Shown here piece after piece: positions 62,028-64,000 of a stretch of 64,000 nt of DNA (the first letter of the stretch is position 1; each line of letters begins with the position of its first letter). This DNA comes from Pseudoxanthomonas jiangsuensis (GTDB lineage Bacteria > Pseudomonadota > Gammaproteobacteria > Xanthomonadales > Xanthomonadaceae): NCBI RefSeq assembly GCF_010093185.1, contig NZ_PDWL01000022.1:1-64000 (forward strand). Direction: 5' to 3'. Below the pieces are notes generated by a model. The model did not search any database, was not told where the DNA came from, and saw nothing but the letters and a program-made list of their open reading frames with translations. The translations under genes were made by a program, and so were the position numbers.

Positions 62028-64000
62028 ATGTCCTCCCCGCATTCGACCTCGGCTCCCTACAACCCGCTGACCGGCTACCTGGGCTGGGAATCGTTCCCGC
62101 TGCACGACCCTGTGATCCTGTCGGCCTTCATCGGCACCTGCGTGGCCGGCCTGGCCGTGCTCGCGGTGATCACCAAGTACCGGCTGTGGGGCACCCTGTG
62201 GCGCGACTGGTTCACCAGCATCGACCACAAGAAGATCGGCATCATGTACATGGTGCTGGGCCTGGTGATGCTGCTGCGCGGCTTCGCCGACGCGCTGATG
62301 ATGCGCCTGCAGCAGGCCATGGCCTTCGGCGACAACCTGGGCTACCTGCCGCCGCACCATTACGACCAGGTGTTCACCGCCCACGGCGTGATCATGATCT
62401 TCTTCGTGGCCATGCCGCTGGTCACCGGCCTGATGAACTACCTGGTGCCGCTGCAGATCGGCACCCGCGACGTCGCCTTCCCGTTCCTCAACAACTTCAG
62501 CTTCTGGATGACCACCGCGGGCGCGGCGCTGGTGATGCTGTCGCTGTTCGTGGGCGAGTTCGCCAAGACCGGCTGGCTGGCCTACCCGCCGCTGTCGGGG
62601 ATCGACTACAGCCCCGACGTGGGCGTCGACTACTACATATGGGCCCTGCAGATCGCCGGCGTGGGCACATTGCTGTCCGGCGTGAACCTGATGGTGACCA
62701 TCATCAAGATGCGCGCCCCGGGCATGACCCTGATGCGGATGCCGGTGTTCACCTGGACCGCCTTGTGCACCAACGTGCTGATCGTGGTCACCTTCCCGGT
62801 GCTGACCGCGGTGCTGGCGCTGCTGGCCCTGGACCGCTACGTGGGCACCAACTTCTTCACGAACGATCTCGGCGGCAACCCGATGATGTACGTGAACCTG
62901 ATCTGGATCTGGGGCCACCCGGAGGTCTACATCCTGGTCCTGCCGGTCTTCGGCGTGTTCTCCGAGGTGGTGGCCGCCCACTCGGGCAAGCGCCTGTTCG
63001 GCTACAGCTCGATGGTCTACGCCACGGTCTGCATCACCATCCTGTCCTACCTGGTGTGGCTGCACCACTTCTTCACCATGGGCTCGGGGGCGAGCGTCAA
63101 CTCGTTCTTCGGCATCACCACGATGATCATCTCGATCCCCACAGGCGCGAAGATCTTCAACTGGCTGTTCACCATGTATCGCGGCCGCATCCGCTTCGAG
63201 GTGCCGATGCTGTGGACGGTGGGCTTCATGGTCACCTTCGTGGTCGGCGGCATGACCGGGGTGCTGCTGGCGGTGCCGCCGGCCGACTTCGTCCTGCACA
63301 ACAGCCTGTTCCTGGTCGCGCACTTCCACAACGTGATCATTGGCGGCGTGGTGTTCGGCCTGTTCGCCGGCATGACCTTCTGGTTCCCCAAGGCCTTCGG
63401 CTTCAGGCTGGACGACTTCTGGGGCAAGGTCTCGTTCTGGTTCTGGCTGGCCGGCTACTGGTTCGCCTTCACCCCGCTGTACGTGCTCGGCCTGATGGGC
63501 GTGACCCGGCGCATGAGCCACTTCACCGATCCCTCGCTGCAGATCTGGTTCCAGATCGCCGCCTTCGGCGCGGTGCTGGTGGCCATCGGCATCGCCGCAT
63601 TCCTGATCTGCATCTTCGTCAGCTTCCGCAGGCGCGAGCAGCTGCGCGACGTGACCGGCGACCCGTGGAATGCGCGCAGCCTGGAGTGGTCCACCTCCTC
63701 GCCGCCGCCGGACTACAACTTCGCCTTCACCCCGGTGGTGCACGACAACGACGCCTGGTGGGACATGAAGCAGCGCGGCGCGCAGCGGCCGCTGGACGGC
63801 TTCATGCCGATCCACATGCCGAAGAACACCGCCGCCGGCGTGGTCATTGCCGGGCTGGGCACGGTGCTGTGCTTCGCCCTGATCTGGCACATCTGGTGGC
63901 TGGCCATCGTCAGCTTCGCCGCCACCCTGGTCGCCGCGATCGTGCACACCTTCAACTACCAGCGCGACTACCACATCCCGGCCCGGACCGTGGCCGAGAC
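62028..64000 (+). CDS. cyoB: Cytochrome bo-type quinol oxidase subunit I (partial at right edge)
   Basis: Subunit I carries haem b, the haem o3-CuB centre and proton channels. From ATG at 62028 the frame stays open to the end of the window (657 codons; CyoB is usually about 660-670 long, so only the last residues are missing). Visible motifs: [15 protein letters not shown] (haem ligand His), [15 protein letters not shown] (CuB His and Tyr cross-link), WLHHFFTMG (CuB His pair) and [12 protein letters not shown] (haem ligands). AAAG stands 5-8 bases before the start. It is the second gene of the cyo operon. Confidence 0.95.
   Translation, partial: MSSPHSTSAPYNPLTGYLGWESFPLHDPVILSAFIGTCVAGLAVLAVITKYRLWGTLWRDWFTSIDHKKIGIMYMVLGLVMLLRGFADALMMRLQQAMAFGDNLGYLPPHHYDQVFTAHGVIMIFFVAMPLVTGLMNYLVPLQIGTRDVAFPFLNNFSFWMTTAGAALVMLSLFVGEFAKTGWLAYPPLSGIDYSPDVGVDYYIWALQIAGVGTLLSGVNLMVTIIKMRAPGMTLMRMPVFTWTALCTNVLIVVTFPVLTAVLALLALDRYVGTNFFTNDLGGNPMMYVNLIWIWGHPEVYILVLPVFGVFSEVVAAHSGKRLFGYSSMVYATVCITILSYLVWLHHFFTMGSGASVNSFFGITTMIISIPTGAKIFNWLFTMYRGRIRFEVPMLWTVGFMVTFVVGGMTGVLLAVPPADFVLHNSLFLVAHFHNVIIGGVVFGLFAGMTFWFPKAFGFRLDDFWGKVSFWFWLAGYWFAFTPLYVLGLMGVTRRMSHFTDPSLQIWFQIAAFGAVLVAIGIAAFLICIFVSFRRREQLRDVTGDPWNARSLEWSTSSPPPDYNFAFTPVVHDNDAWWDMKQRGAQRPLDGFMPIHMPKNTAAGVVIAGLGTVLCFALIWHIWWLAIVSFAATLVAAIVHTFNYQRDYHIPARTVAE

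Noticed and set aside
60909..63974. A 1021-codon open frame on the minus strand opposite cyoA/cyoB
   Set aside because: It is rich in His, Gln, Asp and Arg, shows no domains, and mirrors GC-rich codon structure of the well-supported cyoA and cyoB genes.

Overview
The window is high-GC proteobacterial DNA whose gene content and order fit the Xanthomonadaceae/Lysobacteraceae (Lysobacter, Luteimonas or Pseudoxanthomonas-like). The pointers are a copL-copA-copB copper cluster of the Xanthomonas type and the core run comEC-exbB-exbD-msbA-lpxK-kdsB-(LMW phosphatase)-(NHL protein)-uvrC-pgsA. No 16S gene is present, so the genus is an inference.

The window splits at about 38.3 kb. Positions 1 to about 38294 look like a horizontally acquired island. 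It abuts the 3' end of a tRNA-Val(CAC) gene (38294-38368, minus strand) and carries a tyrosine integrase right beside that tRNA (36983-38191, minus). Next to the integrase lie a truncated HsdM gene, an ACGTG-repeat structure, and a large metal-resistance block. No second att copy is visible, so the left end probably lies before base 1.

Island layout from the left: a frameshifted CDF metal exporter; the copper operon copL-copA-copB-(NTF2-like)-copG-(Cys-rich Csp)-copC-copD-(DUF305); an IS3-family insertion (8839-10061); the Cu(I) ATPase copF behind a textbook CueR-type promoter; cueR; a small HMA metallochaperone; the scar of a second P-type ATPase; a second exported Cys/His-rich protein; the cusCBA efflux system; and a MerR-family regulator with a perfect-dyad operator, followed by DUF2933, a membrane methyltransferase and a small exported protein.

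The least ordinary part is 22785-33987. A beta-CASP RNase-like metallo-hydrolase, an archaeal-type thymidine/AMP phosphorylase, a PRPP synthetase homologue and a phosphoketolase-like ThDP enzyme are joined by 4-base stop/start overlaps. An AarF/UbiB kinase, a second copper ATPase (CopB type, CPH motif) and an acetate kinase follow. Read together they could turn RNA or nucleotides into sugar phosphates, acetyl phosphate and finally ATP, inside a copper-resistance island and on either side of an ATP-consuming copper pump. This reading is an inference from gene families and order.

From 38.4 to 64 kb the content is ordinary chromosome: a glutamate-synthase-like flavoprotein, a nucleotide-sugar dehydrogenase, tRNA-Leu, a LacI-type regulator, a tRNA-Gly/Cys/Gly group, and the long minus-strand envelope/repair operon down to pgsA. 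After that come comEC, a small gene with an in-frame amber codon, a SelT/SelW/SelH-type protein, lolD and a lolC/lolE-type gene, sdhE and a YgfX-like gene, an MFS transporter, and the start of a cytochrome bo-type quinol oxidase operon (cyoA, and cyoB running off the right edge).
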